A DNA stretch of 64,000 bases from JBDHRG01 sp039807445 (GCA_039807445.1 JBDHRG010000001.1:7102-71101); one strand, 5' to 3'. Numbered from the stretch's first letter, positions 49,190 to 62,003 are shown. Program-made: numbers and translations. The notes: generated by a model from the sequence alone, not told the origin.

Positions 49190-50575
49190 TCAGAAGGTGC
49201 CGAAGGCGGCGTTGAGCACCAGCACCAGCACGCTCGACAGCAGCGCCGACAGCGAGCCGACCACGAACAGGTCGAAGTACGAATCGCGGTGCGTCAGCGA
49301 GCAGATCGCCAGCAGCGTGATCACCGCGCCGTTGTGCGGCAGGATGTCCATCGCCGCCGAGCCGAGCGCGGCGATGCGGTGCATGATCTCGGGGTCGATG
49401 CCGGCCGTCTGCGCGGCGTGGGCGTAGTACTCGCCCATCGCGCCGAGCGCGAGGCTCATGCCGCCCGATGCCGAGCCGGTCATGCCGGCGAGCACGGTGA
49501 CGACGACGAACAGCGAAGTCACCGGGTCGGAGCTGACCGACTTCAAGCCTTCGCGCACCACGGCGAAGGCGCCGAGGCTCGCGATCACCGCACCGTAGGC
49601 GACCTCCGAGGCGACGTTGGCCATCGGCAGCAGCGAGCCCAGCGTGCCCTTGTTGACGGTGTCGAGCAGCTTGGCGATGCGCCCGCGGTTGAGCAGCGCC
49701 ACCAGCACGATCGCCACCAGCATCGCGATGATGATCGCCCAGATGCCGAGCACCGCCGACAGCGGCGTATTCCTGAACTTGGGCGTCGCCAGATAGCTGG
49801 TGTCCATCGCCGGGATCACGAAGTTGGTCGCGACGTAGTTCAGCGCGATCACCACCACGATCGGCGCCAGCGCCAGCCAGAACGGCGGCATGCCGGCCTC
49901 GGCGCCGCCCTCGAGCTTGTCGTCGTGCGTGCCGTAGCCCTCGCTGCGCGCACGCGCCTGCGCCACGCGCCGGTTCAGCCACATCTGGCCGAAACCGAAC
50001 ATGAAGAGGGCGGCGATGATGCCCAGCCCCGGCGCGGCGAAGGTATTGGTGCCGAAGAACGGCATCGGGATCGCGTTCTGGATCGCCGGCGTACCCGGCA
50101 GCGCCGTCATCGTGAAGGTGAACGAGCCGAGGCCGATCGCCGCCGGAATCAGGCGCTTGGGCACCTCGGCTTCGCGAAACAGCGATACCGCGATCGGGTA
50201 CACCGAGAACGCCACCACGAACAGCGACACGCCGCCGTAGGTCAGCACCGCGCACGCCAGCACCACCGCCAGCACCACGCGCTCGCGCCCCACCAGCGCG
50301 ACGATCCGGTGCGCGATCGCGCGCGCCGAGCCCGAATCGTCCATCAGCTTGCCGAACACCGCACCGAGCATGAACAGCGGGAAGAACTTGGCGAAGTAGT
50401 TGCCGAGCGCCGGCATGTAGGTCTGCGTATAGGTGGCGAGCAGCGGCGCGTCGCCCCAGTTGAACAGCAGCGCGACCGTGGCGCAGAACGGCGCGATGAA
50501 GATCACGTTCCAGCCGCGGTAAGCCAGGTAGATCAACAGACCGAGCGAAACCAGGATGCCGATGATGCCGACCAT
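49190..50575 (-). CDS. GntP-family permease, possibly for 3-hydroxybutyrate or another hydroxyacid
   Basis: The 461-residue protein has 12 or more membrane segments. It shows GntP-type features such as FFPLFMLGAVFGKLMDDSGSARAIA, VLTYGGVSLFVVAFSVYPIA, FTFTMTALPGTPAIQNAIP and GGMSLALGAMGEYY. It resembles the gluconate/hydroxybutyrate branch; in Pseudomonas a similar permease is adjacent to a sigma-54 regulator and a hydroxybutyrate dehydrogenase gene. Here the regulator is upstream but no dehydrogenase gene is present. GAGGAAG precedes the ATG. A sigma-54 promoter is predicted 50 bases upstream. Confidence 0.88.
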   Translation of the reverse strand: MVGIIGILVSLGLLIYLAYRGWNVIFIAPFCATVALLFNWGDAPLLATYTQTYMPALGNYFAKFFPLFMLGAVFGKLMDDSGSARAIAHRIVALVGRERVVLAVVLACAVLTYGGVSLFVVAFSVYPIAVSLFREAEVPKRLIPAAIGLGSFTFTMTALPGTPAIQNAIPMPFFGTNTFAAPGLGIIAALFMFGFGQMWLNRRVAQARARSEGYGTHDDKLEGGAEAGMPPFWLALAPIVVVIALNYVATNFVIPAMDTSYLATPKFRNTPLSAVLGIWAIIIAMLVAIVLVALLNRGRIAKLLDTVNKGTLGSLLPMANVASEVAYGAVIASLGAFAVVREGLKSVSSDPVTSLFVVVTVLAGMTGSASGGMSLALGAMGEYYAHAAQTAGIDPEIMHRIAALGSAAMDILPHNGAVITLLAICSLTHRDSYFDLFVVGSLSALLSSVLVLVLNAAFGTF

Positions 50576-50626
50576 GTTATGAACTTCCTCGATGGCAGCG
50601 CGCCACGCGGCGCGCAGGAGCCCTGT

Positions 50627-50642
50627 ATCAATCCCCGTGCCA
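50627..50642 (-). promoter_or_regulatory. Predicted sigma-54 promoter of the GntP operon
   Basis: On the minus strand: TGGCACG-GGGA-TTGAT. The -24 half is a perfect TGGCACG (bases 50642-50636). The -12 half is TTGAT (50631-50627) where the consensus is TTGCW, one mismatch at the invariant C. The spacing is correct. Transcription would start near 50616, 41 bases before the start codon. Confidence 0.68.
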
Positions 50643-50813
50643 GCTTGTTGAGGGTTGCTGAAAATCCAGACCGATCAAGGCCACAGGTTTTTTCCGACGG
50701 TCATGTGCGGCCTGATTGTCGCGGCCGCATGTACGATTTTGCAGACAACCGCCTCCGGATGGCTTGGCCGCAAGCCGTCAATTAGCTGATTCAGAAGGGA
50801 AAAACCATCAAAC

Positions 50814-50882
50814 GTCCGAAAATCCGGACAAATCCGCATTTCCGGACATCTGCGTCATCGAAAATGCGAACCGGAAATCCGG
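50814..50882. promoter_or_regulatory. Cluster of TCCGGA inverted repeats, candidate enhancer
   Basis: GTCCG-AAAAT-CCGGAC (50814-50829), ATTTCCGGACAT (50838-50849) and CCGGA-AA-TCCGG (50871-50882) share a TCCGGA half-site. They lie upstream of the predicted sigma-54 promoter at a distance usual for enhancer-binding proteins, and directly after the end of the activator gene. Confidence 0.55.
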
Positions 50883-50938
50883 CCCGCCAGTTCATCGACC
50901 GTGAATTGCGGGTGCGGACAAGACGCTGAAATCAGACA

Positions 50939-52363
50939 TCAGTCGAGGCGGCCGAGGTAAGCCAGCTTTTCGTACAGCGTCGCGCGCGAGATGCCGAGCA
51001 GCCGGGCCGCCTCGACCTTGCGTCCGCCGCTCGCGGCGAGCGCGGCGCGGATCGCCGCGCGCTCGGCACCGGCCACGGCTTCGGCGAGCGGCATTACCCC
51101 GCGGGTCGCCGCGGCGCACGACGGCACCGCCGGCGCGAGGATGCCGTCGAAGTCATCCGCTTCGAGCCGCGGCCGGTCGGCGAGCATCGCCGCGCGCTCG
51201 AGCACGTTGCCGAGCTCGCGCACATTGCCGGGCCAGGCATAGGCCGCGAGCAGGCCGAGCGCCGACGGCGCCAAGCTGCGGCGCGCGCCCCCATCGCGTT
51301 CGGCGAGGCGTTCGAGCAGGCTTTCGGCCAGCGCCGGCAAGTCTTCCAGCCGCTCGCGCAGCGGCGGCAGCCGTATCGGCAGCACGTTGAGGCGGAAGTA
51401 CAGGTCGGCGCGGAAGCGGCCGTCGGCGACCATCACCGGCAAGTCGCGGCTGGTGGCGGCGATCACGCGCACTTCGACGCGCTGCACGCGGTTCGAGCCG
51501 AGCGGCTCGATCTCCTGCTCCTGCAGCACCCGCAGCAACTTGGCCTGCAGGTGCACCGGCATGTCGCCGACCTCGTCGAGGAACAGCGTACCGCCGTCGG
51601 CGAGCTTGAACTTGCCGTCGCGGCCCTTGCGATCGGCGCCGGTGTAGGCGCCGGGGGCGACGCCGAAGAACTCCGCCTCGAGCAGCCCCTCGGGCACCGC
51701 GGAGACGTTGATGCCGACGAAGGGCCGGCCGCTGCGCGCCGAACTCGCGTGGATCGCCTGCGCGACCAGTTCCTTGCCGGTGCCGGTCTCGCCGAGCAGC
51801 AGCACCGTCGCGTCGACTTGCGCGGCACGGCGCGCCTGGCGCTTGAGCTCGGCAGCCGCCGCGCTGTCGCCGACGAAGTGCCCGAAGCTGTAGCGCGCGC
51901 GCCGCTGCTGCGACAGCTCGCGCCGCGCCGCCTCGAGGTCCGCCGTCAGGCGGCTGAACTTGGTCATTAGCGGCTGCAGCGAGCGCGGATCGTCGTACAG
52001 CACGAAACCGAAGCCGCCGATCACCTGCCCCGCGGCATCGCGCAGCGGCAGGCGCGTGACCACCATCGAGCGTTCGCCGTGCTGCATGATGTCGAGCAGG
52101 ATCGGACGGCCGGTTTGGATCACTTCGCGCATCAGGCTGCTCGGGATCACCTCTTCGACCGGCCGCCCGAGCGCCGCCGTCGGGTCGGGCAGCCCGAGGA
52201 AGGCCGCGTACTGCTCGTTGATCCAGACGATGCGTGCCTCGCGGTCGACCGCGACCGCGCCCTCGCTGGCGGATTCGAAGTAATCGAACAGCGATTGCGC
52301 CGCCAGGCGGCGGGCACTCTCGGCATGCTCGAGGAAGCTGGGAAGGCGGTGGACCTGGGCCAT
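50939..52363 (-). CDS. PAS-domain sigma-54-dependent transcriptional activator
   Basis: This is a 474-residue enhancer-binding protein. The PAS domain (about 22-130: [22 protein letters not shown]) may sense a ligand or redox state. The AAA+ domain (about 165-395) has Walker [14 protein letters not shown], the sigma-54 contact loop GAYTGA (Tyr for the usual Phe), Walker [14 protein letters not shown] and the R-finger region. A Fis-type HTH ends the protein ([23 protein letters not shown]). It is the likely driver of the adjacent GntP operon. Start 52363 is chosen on family alignment; no clear ribosome-binding site precedes it. Confidence 0.92.
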   Translation of the reverse strand: MAQVHRLPSFLEHAESARRLAAQSLFDYFESASEGAVAVDREARIVWINEQYAAFLGLPDPTAALGRPVEEVIPSSLMREVIQTGRPILLDIMQHGERSMVVTRLPLRDAAGQVIGGFGFVLYDDPRSLQPLMTKFSRLTADLEAARRELSQQRRARYSFGHFVGDSAAAAELKRQARRAAQVDATVLLLGETGTGKELVAQAIHASSARSGRPFVGINVSAVPEGLLEAEFFGVAPGAYTGADRKGRDGKFKLADGGTLFLDEVGDMPVHLQAKLLRVLQEQEIEPLGSNRVQRVEVRVIAATSRDLPVMVADGRFRADLYFRLNVLPIRLPPLRERLEDLPALAESLLERLAERDGGARRSLAPSALGLLAAYAWPGNVRELGNVLERAAMLADRPRLEADDFDGILAPAVPSCAAATRGVMPLAEAVAGAERAAIRAALAASGGRKVEAARLLGISRATLYEKLAYLGRLD

Positions 52364-52479
52364 CGGCGCGGCGGCGAAACAGCGGCATGGATGCACAACC
52401 ATAGTGCGCCGCGCCGACATCCGAAAGCTGCATCGCAACATGCGGCAGCACGGCCTACAGGCAGGATGCCGCTACCACG

Positions 52480-52507
52480 GATGGGTGATGGGTGATGGGT
52501 GATGGGC
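52480..52507. repeat. Heptamer repeat GATGGGT
   Basis: Three copies of GATGGGT and one GATGGGC in tandem. GGG runs at 52483, 52490, 52497 and 52504, each followed by TGAT, form exactly one G3N4 quadruplex motif. It lies between the activator gene and the end of the LysR gene. Confidence 0.9.
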
Positions 52508-52526
52508 CCATTTCCCCTCCCCATAA

Positions 52527-53429
52527 TCAGGCGATCCAGGGGGCGAACACGCCGGGCTGCTCGAGCGCGCGCAGGAACCACTTCAGCGCCCGCCCTTGTG
52601 CGCCGTTGCGCCAGGCGAGGTAGTGCGGCGCCGGCGGCGTCTCGCCCTCGATGCGCTTGCGCAGCAGCCGTCCGCCGGCGAGCTCGTCGCGCACCCAGGC
52701 CAGCGGCATGTGGCCCACGCCCAGGCCGCGGCGGTGCGCCTCGAGCTTGGCTTCCATCGTCGGCACCGTCAGCACCTCCTGGCCGCTGAGGATCGACGCC
52801 GTGCGCGGCGGCAACTGGCGCGAGCTGTCGGCGACCGCCACCACGCGGTGCGCGAGGACCTCGTCTTCGCTGAGCGGCTCGGGGACTGCCGCCAGCGGGT
52901 GTTGCGGCGCACAGACGAAGACGAATTCGACCGCGCCGATCGGGCGCACCGAGTAGCCGCCCCCCGGCGGTCCGTCGCCCGCAGCGGCGATCACCAGGTC
53001 GGCGCGCCCCGACACCAGCGCGTCCCAGGTGCCGCCCAGCACCTCGGTTGCGAGCTTCAGCCGCGTGCCCGTCGTCTCGCGGTAGAACGCCTCGACCAGC
53101 GGGTAGACCCACTCCAACGGCAGCGCGCTGCCGACGGCGATGCCGAACTCGGCTTCCCAGCCGGTCGCGACGCGCTTGACCAGGCATTCGAGCTCGCCGG
53201 CGGCGCGCAACAGATAACGCCCCTCGGCCAGCAGGTGCTCGCCGACCGGGGTCAGCTTCGCGCGGTGGCCGCTGCGGTCGAACACCTGCACGTTCAGATC
53301 CTGCTCGAGCTTCTGCACGGTGTAGGTGATCGCCGAGGGTACCCGGTGCAGCTCTTCGGCGGCGGCGGCGAAGCTGCCGCGGCGGGCGATCGCGTCGAGC
53401 ACGGCGAGGGCGTCGAGAGTCAGGCGCAT
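52527..53429 (-). CDS. LysR-family transcriptional regulator
   Basis: The 300-residue protein has an N-terminal winged HTH (about 1-60: LDALAVLDAIARRGSFAAAAEELHRVPSAITYTVQKLEQ in part) and a periplasmic-binding-fold effector domain (about 88-295). It resembles the DhcR/YhjC-type regulators with SAITYTVQKLE. ATG 53429, with GAGG five bases upstream, is preferred over GTG 53435. It is divergent from rapA, an unlikely target; the regulated genes are unknown. Confidence 0.92.
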   Translation of the reverse strand: MRLTLDALAVLDAIARRGSFAAAAEELHRVPSAITYTVQKLEQDLNVQVFDRSGHRAKLTPVGEHLLAEGRYLLRAAGELECLVKRVATGWEAEFGIAVGSALPLEWVYPLVEAFYRETTGTRLKLATEVLGGTWDALVSGRADLVIAAAGDGPPGGGYSVRPIGAVEFVFVCAPQHPLAAVPEPLSEDEVLAHRVVAVADSSRQLPPRTASILSGQEVLTVPTMEAKLEAHRRGLGVGHMPLAWVRDELAGGRLLRKRIEGETPPAPHYLAWRNGAQGRALKWFLRALEQPGVFAPWIA

Positions 53430-53553
53430 CGTCACCTCATCATCGGCGGATCGGGTAGTTCCTGTTTAGCCGCTCGTGCCGCGGCGGTCGAGGTCGGCCA
53501 TGCGCGCATGTAGTATCATGGTCGGCTTTTTCGGCATCGGGGGGTTTACGTCC

Positions 53554-56334
53554 GTGAGCGAGTTCGTCGGCGGCCAGCGCTGGATCAGCGAAACCGAACC
53601 CGAACTGGGGCTGGGCATGGTGCTGTCGTGCGACACCCGGCGGGTGACGCTGCTGTTCCACGGCAGCGGCGCGATGCGCCAGTACGCCCGCGCCGGCGCA
53701 CCGCTCAAGCGCGTGCGCTTCCAGCCCGGCGATACCGTGCACAGCCACGAAGGCTGGGCGTTCACGGTCGAGGTGGTCGAGGAGCAGGGCGGCTTGCTGA
53801 CTTACCGCGGCGCGGGGCGCGAGCTGCACGAGACGGCGTTGTCGAACTACATCAGCTTCAGCAAGCCGCAGGATCGCCTGTTCGCCGGCCAGATCGACCC
53901 TTCGCGCCAGTTCGAGCTGCGCATCGAGGCGCTCGAGCGCCAGGCGGCGGCGCGGCGCAGCCCGCTGCGCGGCCTGCTCGGCGCGCGCATCGAGCTGTTG
54001 CCACACCAGCTCTACATCGCGCACGAGGTCGCCGAGCGCCACGCACCGCGCGTGCTGCTGGCCGACGAGGTCGGCCTGGGCAAGACCATCGAGGCCGGGC
54101 TGATCCTGCACCGCCTGATCGTCGGCGGCCGTGCCGCGCGCGCGCTGGTGGTGGTTCCCGAGCCGCTGCTGCACCAGTGGACCGTCGAGATGCTGCGCCG
54201 CTTCAACCTGGCGTTCAGCCTCTACGACGAAGAGCGCTGCGCGCAGGCCGGCAGCGCCAACCCCTTCCTCGCCGAGCAGCTGGTGCTGCTCGGCCTCGAC
54301 TTCCTCGTCGCCCACCCCGAGCGCGCCGAGCAAGCCGCCGCAGCCGGCTGGGATCTCCTGATCGTCGACGAGGCGCACCATCTCGGCTGGACGCCGCACG
54401 GTGCGAGCCCCGAATACACGCTGGTCGAGCGCCTGGCCGCGCGTACCCCGGGGCTGCTGCTGTTGACCGCGACCCCCGAGCAGCTCGGCGAAGCCGGGCA
54501 CTTCGCGCGCCTGCGCCTGCTCGATCCGCAGCGCTTCCACGACCTCGATGCCTTCCTCGCCGAAACCGGGCACTACCGCGCGATCGCTGCGGTGGTCGAG
54601 GCGCTGCTCGCTGCCCGGGCGCTGGAGAGCGCCGAACGCGCCGAGCTGCTCGGCTGGCTGGCCGGCGACGCAGCCGAGCTCGCCGCGCTCGACGGCGCCG
54701 ACGCGGACGCTGCGCGCGAACGCATCGTCGCCGAACTGCTCGACCGCCACGGCACCGGGCGCGTGCTGTTCCGTAACACGCGCGCCGCGATGCCGAGCTT
54801 CCCGAGCCGCGTGCTCTGCCCGCTGCCGCTGCCCTGTCCCGAGGCTTACGGCGGGCTCGAGGCGAGTCTGACGCCCGAGCGCGCCTGGCGCGGCGAAACG
54901 CCGTGGTGGCGTGTCGATCCGCGCGTCGATGCGCTGGCCGAGTGCCTCGCCGCCGGCGACAAGGTGCTGGTGATCTGCGCACGCAGGGAAACCGTGCTCG
55001 AGCTCGACGAGGCGCTGCGCATCAGGAGCGGCGTGCCGGTGGCGCTGTTTCACGAAGACATGGCGCTACTCGCGCGCGACCGCGCCGCGGCCTGGTTCGC
55101 CGACCGCGACGGCGCACGCGCGCTGATCTGCTCCGAGATCGGAAGCGAGGGCCGCAACTTCCAGTTCGCGCAGCACCTGTTCCTGTTCGACCTGCCGCTC
55201 GAGCCCGAGCTGCTCGAGCAACGCATCGGGCGGCTGGACCGCATCGGTCAGCGCGCCGACATCCGCATCCACGTGCCCTACCTGAGGGGTACGGCGCAAG
55301 AGACGCTGTACCGCTGGTACGTCGAGGGGCTGAACGCGTTCGCCGCGCACGCGCGCGCCGCACAAGCGGTGTTCGAACGCATCGCGCCGCGGCTGCGCGC
55401 CGCGCTCGAGGGCTGCGAGGACGTCGCGTCGCTGCTCGCCGCCACGGTGGCGCTGAACGCCGCGCTGGGCGATGCGCTCGAGCGCGGTCGCGACCGCCTG
55501 CTCGAGCTGCACTCGTTTCGGGAAGCACCGGCGCGCGTGCTGGCCGCGGACATCGCCGCCGCCGACGCCGACCCGACGCTCGAGCGCTTCATGGAGCGAC
55601 TGTTGGACCACTTCGGCGTCGACCAGGAAGAGCACTCCGAACACGCCGTGGTGCTGAAGCCCGGCGAGCACATGTTCACCTCGGCCTTCCCGGGACTGCC
55701 CGACGCGGGGCTGACGGTCACGTATTCGCGCGCGCGGGCGCTGGGGCGCGAAGACATGGGCTTTTTGAGCTGGGACCACCCGATGGTCGATGGCGCGCTC
55801 GAGCTCCTGCTCGGCACCGAGCACGGCAATGCCGCCTGCAGCGCCTGGCGCCTCTACACCGCCGACCTGCCCGAGTTGCTGGTCGAAGCGGTGTTCGTGC
55901 TCGAGTGCGTCGCCCCCGGCGCGCTCGGCGCCGACCGCTTCCTGCCGCCGACGCCGCTGCGCGTGCTGATCGACCCGCAGCTGCACGAGCTCGGCGCGCA
56001 GTTCGGCAGCGCGGCGCTCGGCGTCATCGACCTGCCCACGCCCGAGGCGCGCGAGGTGCTGACGGCCAACCAGCGCCTGCTCAAGCGCATGCTGACCAGC
56101 GCCGAGCACACCGCCGCCGACCGCGCCGATGCGAAAGTCAAGGATGCGCTGGCGCGGATGCAGGCCGAGCTGACGCCCGAGGTCGAGCGCCTGCGCCGGC
56201 TGGCCGCGGTCAACCCGAGCGTGCGCGCCGAAGAGATCGAGTTCGCCGAAACCCGCATCGCCGAGCTGTACCGGCACTTGAGCGCCGCGCGCGTGCGCTT
56301 CGACGCGTTGCGCGTGGTCGTGCGCCGCGGCTGA
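53554..56334 (+). CDS. rapA: RNA polymerase-associated ATPase RapA
   Basis: RapA is a Swi2/Snf2-type ATPase that recycles RNA polymerase. The 926-residue protein starts at GTG 53554 (VSEFVGGQRWISETEPELGLG; E. coli begins at the equivalent site). It has tandem Tudor-like N-terminal domains (about 1-110), helicase motif I ADEVGLGKTIEAGLIL (near 171), motif II DEAHHLGW (Asp272), and motifs V/VI (SEIGSEGRNFQFAQHL, EQRIGRLDRIGQ). Long C-terminal RapA domains follow. It is slightly shorter than the 968-residue E. coli protein. Confidence 0.97.
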   Translation: MSEFVGGQRWISETEPELGLGMVLSCDTRRVTLLFHGSGAMRQYARAGAPLKRVRFQPGDTVHSHEGWAFTVEVVEEQGGLLTYRGAGRELHETALSNYISFSKPQDRLFAGQIDPSRQFELRIEALERQAAARRSPLRGLLGARIELLPHQLYIAHEVAERHAPRVLLADEVGLGKTIEAGLILHRLIVGGRAARALVVVPEPLLHQWTVEMLRRFNLAFSLYDEERCAQAGSANPFLAEQLVLLGLDFLVAHPERAEQAAAAGWDLLIVDEAHHLGWTPHGASPEYTLVERLAARTPGLLLLTATPEQLGEAGHFARLRLLDPQRFHDLDAFLAETGHYRAIAAVVEALLAARALESAERAELLGWLAGDAAELAALDGADADAARERIVAELLDRHGTGRVLFRNTRAAMPSFPSRVLCPLPLPCPEAYGGLEASLTPERAWRGETPWWRVDPRVDALAECLAAGDKVLVICARRETVLELDEALRIRSGVPVALFHEDMALLARDRAAAWFADRDGARALICSEIGSEGRNFQFAQHLFLFDLPLEPELLEQRIGRLDRIGQRADIRIHVPYLRGTAQETLYRWYVEGLNAFAAHARAAQAVFERIAPRLRAALEGCEDVASLLAATVALNAALGDALERGRDRLLELHSFREAPARVLAADIAAADADPTLERFMERLLDHFGVDQEEHSEHAVVLKPGEHMFTSAFPGLPDAGLTVTYSRARALGREDMGFLSWDHPMVDGALELLLGTEHGNAACSAWRLYTADLPELLVEAVFVLECVAPGALGADRFLPPTPLRVLIDPQLHELGAQFGSAALGVIDLPTPEAREVLTANQRLLKRMLTSAEHTAADRADAKVKDALARMQAELTPEVERLRRLAAVNPSVRAEEIEFAETRIAELYRHLSAARVRFDALRVVVRRG

Positions 56335-56335
56335 A

Positions 56336-56352
56336 CCGGCGGAGGCCGCCGG
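56336..56352 (+). terminator. Short hairpin after rapA
   Basis: CCGGCGG (56336-56342), AGG loop and CCGCCGG (56346-56352) directly after the rapA stop. No T-run, so termination is uncertain. Confidence 0.35.
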
Positions 56353-56503
56353 CGTCGAATCGACGGCGTGCGGTTTCGTCAACGTTTGTTGCAACCCGCC
56401 ACGGGGTGCGACCACGACCGCCGCGCCGCGCTACAGTCTGCCGGCGCGGGCGTGGCCGCGCGATGGCCGACACGAACAAGGACCCCGGTTGCACGAGTCG
56501 AAC

Positions 56504-59500
<2,997 letters not shown>

Positions 59501-59973
59501 TACGGGGCTCTGCCAGACAGTCGGCAAGCTCGGCGATTCGCCGACTGCCGACGGCGACGGGCGGCACGCTGCCCGCCCGGCTGCGCAATCCGCATCCTTG
59601 CGACGCATGCGGCTCCGGCCGGTTCTGGTCAGACCGGAACCGGCCTTATTTCACCAAACAAGCCGATTGCAGGGGCTTTTTTCGTATCCTGCCAAAAACA
59701 CCCCGACACACCATCGAAAGCCCTCTAAGCCACTGCCATCACGGTGGTTTTCATTTTCCATCCACATCACTTTCCGGCACCGGAAGCACTTGCTCTTCCC
59801 GGGACGTATTCGGTTAAACTCGGCGCCGGTCTGGATCGCCGTCCCACCATTCCGCATGCAAAAAAGTCGGGAGGACGGGCAAGCCGCGCTTTCAGGAGTC
59901 ACCGGCGTGGGCGCGAGGCGGCCAGCCGCAGAACTGAGGTGCAATTCCAAAAGCCACAACGAGGGAATGCGGC
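59501..59973. other. Intergenic region before yjcH-actP
   Basis: This 473-base gap holds no credible gene. It contains a branched inverted repeat at 59520-59552 (outer GTCGGCA/TGCCGAC, inner CGGCG/CGCCG), a terminator at 59617-59645 and a relatively AT-rich stretch at 59690-59820, probably the yjcH promoter. A TTAAACT near 59814-59820 could be a -10, but no good -35 is at the right distance. Confidence 0.6.
59617..59651 (+). terminator. Terminator after the hybrid kinase gene
   Basis: GGCCGGTTC (59617-59625) and GAACCGGCC (59637-59645) form a perfect 9-bp stem, with a further GGT/ACC pairing inside the loop, followed by TTATTT. Confidence 0.8.
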
Positions 59974-60282
59974 ATGCAACCCGACGTCGTTCGTCAAGTG
60001 AAAAGCAACCCCAAGTACCAGGAACTCGTCGCCAAACGCTCGCGGTTCGGCTGGACGCTGGCCGCGATCATGCTGGTGATCTACTACGGCTTCATCCTGG
60101 TGATCGCGTTCGACAAGTCGCTCCTCGCCGCCAAGCTCGGTGCGACCGGCGTGATGACCGTCGGCATCCCGGTCGGCGTGCTGATCATCATCAGCGCCTT
60201 CGTGCTGACCGGCATCTACGTCGTCCGGGCCAACTCGGAATTCGACCGCCTGAACAACGACATCGTGGAGTCGGTGAAATGA
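59974..60282 (+). CDS. yjcH: DUF485 membrane protein YjcH
   Basis: The 102-residue protein has two membrane helices (about 25-47 and 59-84) and the DUF485 start [21 protein letters not shown]. It always accompanies ActP-type solute:cation symporters and probably helps form or stabilise the transporter. GAGGGA precedes the ATG. Its stop overlaps the actP start (ATGA). Confidence 0.94.
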   Translation: MQPDVVRQVKSNPKYQELVAKRSRFGWTLAAIMLVIYYGFILVIAFDKSLLAAKLGATGVMTVGIPVGVLIIISAFVLTGIYVVRANSEFDRLNNDIVESVK

Positions 60283-61973
60283 GGAGATTCGGAGTCGTTC
60301 TCGCGCCGCTGGCCTTCGCCGCGGCGCCCGCGTTCGCCGACGCCGTCAAGGGCCCGGTCGAGAAGCAGGGGCTCAACGTCGCGGCGATCGTGATGTTCCT
60401 GGCCTTCGTCGCCGCGACGATGGGCATCACCTACTGGGCCGCCTCGCGCACCAAGACCGCCAAGGACTTCTACACCGCCGGCGGCGGCATCACCGGCTTC
60501 CAGAACGGCCTGGCGATCGCCGGCGACTACATGTCGGCGGCGTCGTTCCTCGGCATCTCGGGCATGGTGTACAGCTTCGGCTACGACGGGCTGATCTACT
60601 CGATCGGCTTCCTGGTCGGCTGGCCGATCATCATGTTCCTGGTCGCCGAGCAGTTGCGCAACCTCGGCAAGTTCACCTTCGCCGACGTCGCCGCATACCG
60701 CTTCAGCCAGACCGAGATCCGCACCATGGCGGCGATCAGCTCGCTGGTGGTGGTGGTGTTCTACCTGATCGCGCAGATGGTCGGCGCCGGCAAGCTGATC
60801 CAGCTGCTGTTCGGTCTCGACTACTGGATCGCGGTGGTGGCGGTCGGCGTGCTGATGATGATCTACGTGATCTTCGGCGGCATGACCGCGACCACCTGGG
60901 TGCAGATCATCAAGGCGGTGCTGCTGCTGTCGGGCGCGACCTTCATGGCGCTCGCCGCGCTGGCGCAGTTCGGCTTCAGCCCCGAAGAGATGTTCCGCCG
61001 GGGCGTCGAGGCGCATCCGCTGGCCGACAAGATCATGGGCCCCGGCAGCTTCGTCAAGGACCCGTGGAACGCGATCTCGCTCGGCCTGGCGCTGATGTTC
61101 GGCACCGCCGGCCTGCCGCACATCCTGATGCGCTTCTTCACCGTGCCCAACGCCAAAGAGGCGCGCAAGTCGGTGTTCTATGCCACCGGCTTCATCGGCT
61201 ACTTCTACATCCTGACCTTCATCATCGGTTTCAGCGCGATCGTGCTGCTGGCCCAGTACCCCGAGTTCTTCAAGGCCGAGGCCATCAAGGACGGCGCCGT
61301 GCTGAAGGACATGCTGATCAAGGGTCTGAACGGCGGCAACAACATGGTCGCCATCCACCTGGCCAGCGCCGTCGGCGGCAACCTGTTCCTCGGCTTCATC
61401 TCGGCGGTGGCGTTCGCCACCATCCTGGCCGTGGTCGCCGGCCTGACGCTGGCCGGCGCCTCGGCGATCTCGCACGACCTGTACGCCAACGTGTTCGCCC
61501 GCGGCCGCCACGACGAGGTCACGGAGATCAAGATCTCCAAGATCGCGACCTTCGTGCTCGGCATCGTGGCGATCATCCTCGGCATCGCCTTCGAGAGCAT
61601 CAACGTCGCGTTCATGGTCGGCCTGGCCTTCGCGATCGCCGCAAGCGCCAACTTCCCGGTGCTGATCATCTCGGTGTTCTGGTCGCGGATGACCACCCGC
61701 GGCGCGCAGCTCGGCGGCTACCTCGGCCTGATCACCGCGGTGGCGCTGACCATCGGCAGCAAGGCGGTGTGGGTCGACGTGCTGCACAACGAAAAGGCGT
61801 GGATGTTCCTCGACAACCCGGCGATCGTCTCGATCCCGGTGGCCTTCATCGCGATCTGGCTGTTCTCGCTGGCCGACAAGAGCAAGCGCGCCGAGCAGGA
61901 GATCCTCGCCTACGAGGCCCAGGACGTCCGCTGCCAGACCGGCATCGGCGCCGAGGGCGCAGCGAGCCACTGA
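60279..61973 (+). CDS. actP: Cation/acetate symporter ActP
   Basis: ActP is a sodium:solute symporter family member that takes up acetate and related short carboxylates. The 564-residue protein has a cleavable N-terminal signal (about 1-20, ending AFADA), like E. coli ActP, followed by about 13 membrane helices. Typical motifs are [30 protein letters not shown], given here as [20 protein letters not shown], and the [22 protein letters not shown] segment. It is coupled to yjcH. No acetyl-CoA synthetase gene is adjacent within the window. Confidence 0.95.
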   Translation: MRRFGVVLAPLAFAAAPAFADAVKGPVEKQGLNVAAIVMFLAFVAATMGITYWAASRTKTAKDFYTAGGGITGFQNGLAIAGDYMSAASFLGISGMVYSFGYDGLIYSIGFLVGWPIIMFLVAEQLRNLGKFTFADVAAYRFSQTEIRTMAAISSLVVVVFYLIAQMVGAGKLIQLLFGLDYWIAVVAVGVLMMIYVIFGGMTATTWVQIIKAVLLLSGATFMALAALAQFGFSPEEMFRRGVEAHPLADKIMGPGSFVKDPWNAISLGLALMFGTAGLPHILMRFFTVPNAKEARKSVFYATGFIGYFYILTFIIGFSAIVLLAQYPEFFKAEAIKDGAVLKDMLIKGLNGGNNMVAIHLASAVGGNLFLGFISAVAFATILAVVAGLTLAGASAISHDLYANVFARGRHDEVTEIKISKIATFVLGIVAIILGIAFESINVAFMVGLAFAIAASANFPVLIISVFWSRMTTRGAQLGGYLGLITAVALTIGSKAVWVDVLHNEKAWMFLDNPAIVSIPVAFIAIWLFSLADKSKRAEQEILAYEAQDVRCQTGIGAEGAASH

Positions 61974-62003
61974 TGCCGGGAGTCGTTGCGGCATCGCAAG
62001 GCG

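Larger units (their letters stand above)
50576..50938. other. Regulatory gap between the sigma-54 activator and the GntP operon
   Basis: This 363-base gap holds no gene. It contains a predicted sigma-54 promoter at 50627-50642 and, about 170-250 bases further upstream, a cluster of TCCGGA-type repeats at 50814-50882, which are candidate enhancer sites for the activator encoded just beyond. Confidence 0.75.

Noticed and set aside
59770..59795. Possible sigma-54 promoter GGCAC...TTGC before yjcH
   Set aside because: The GG and GC elements are 14 or 8 bases apart in the possible alignments, not 10.
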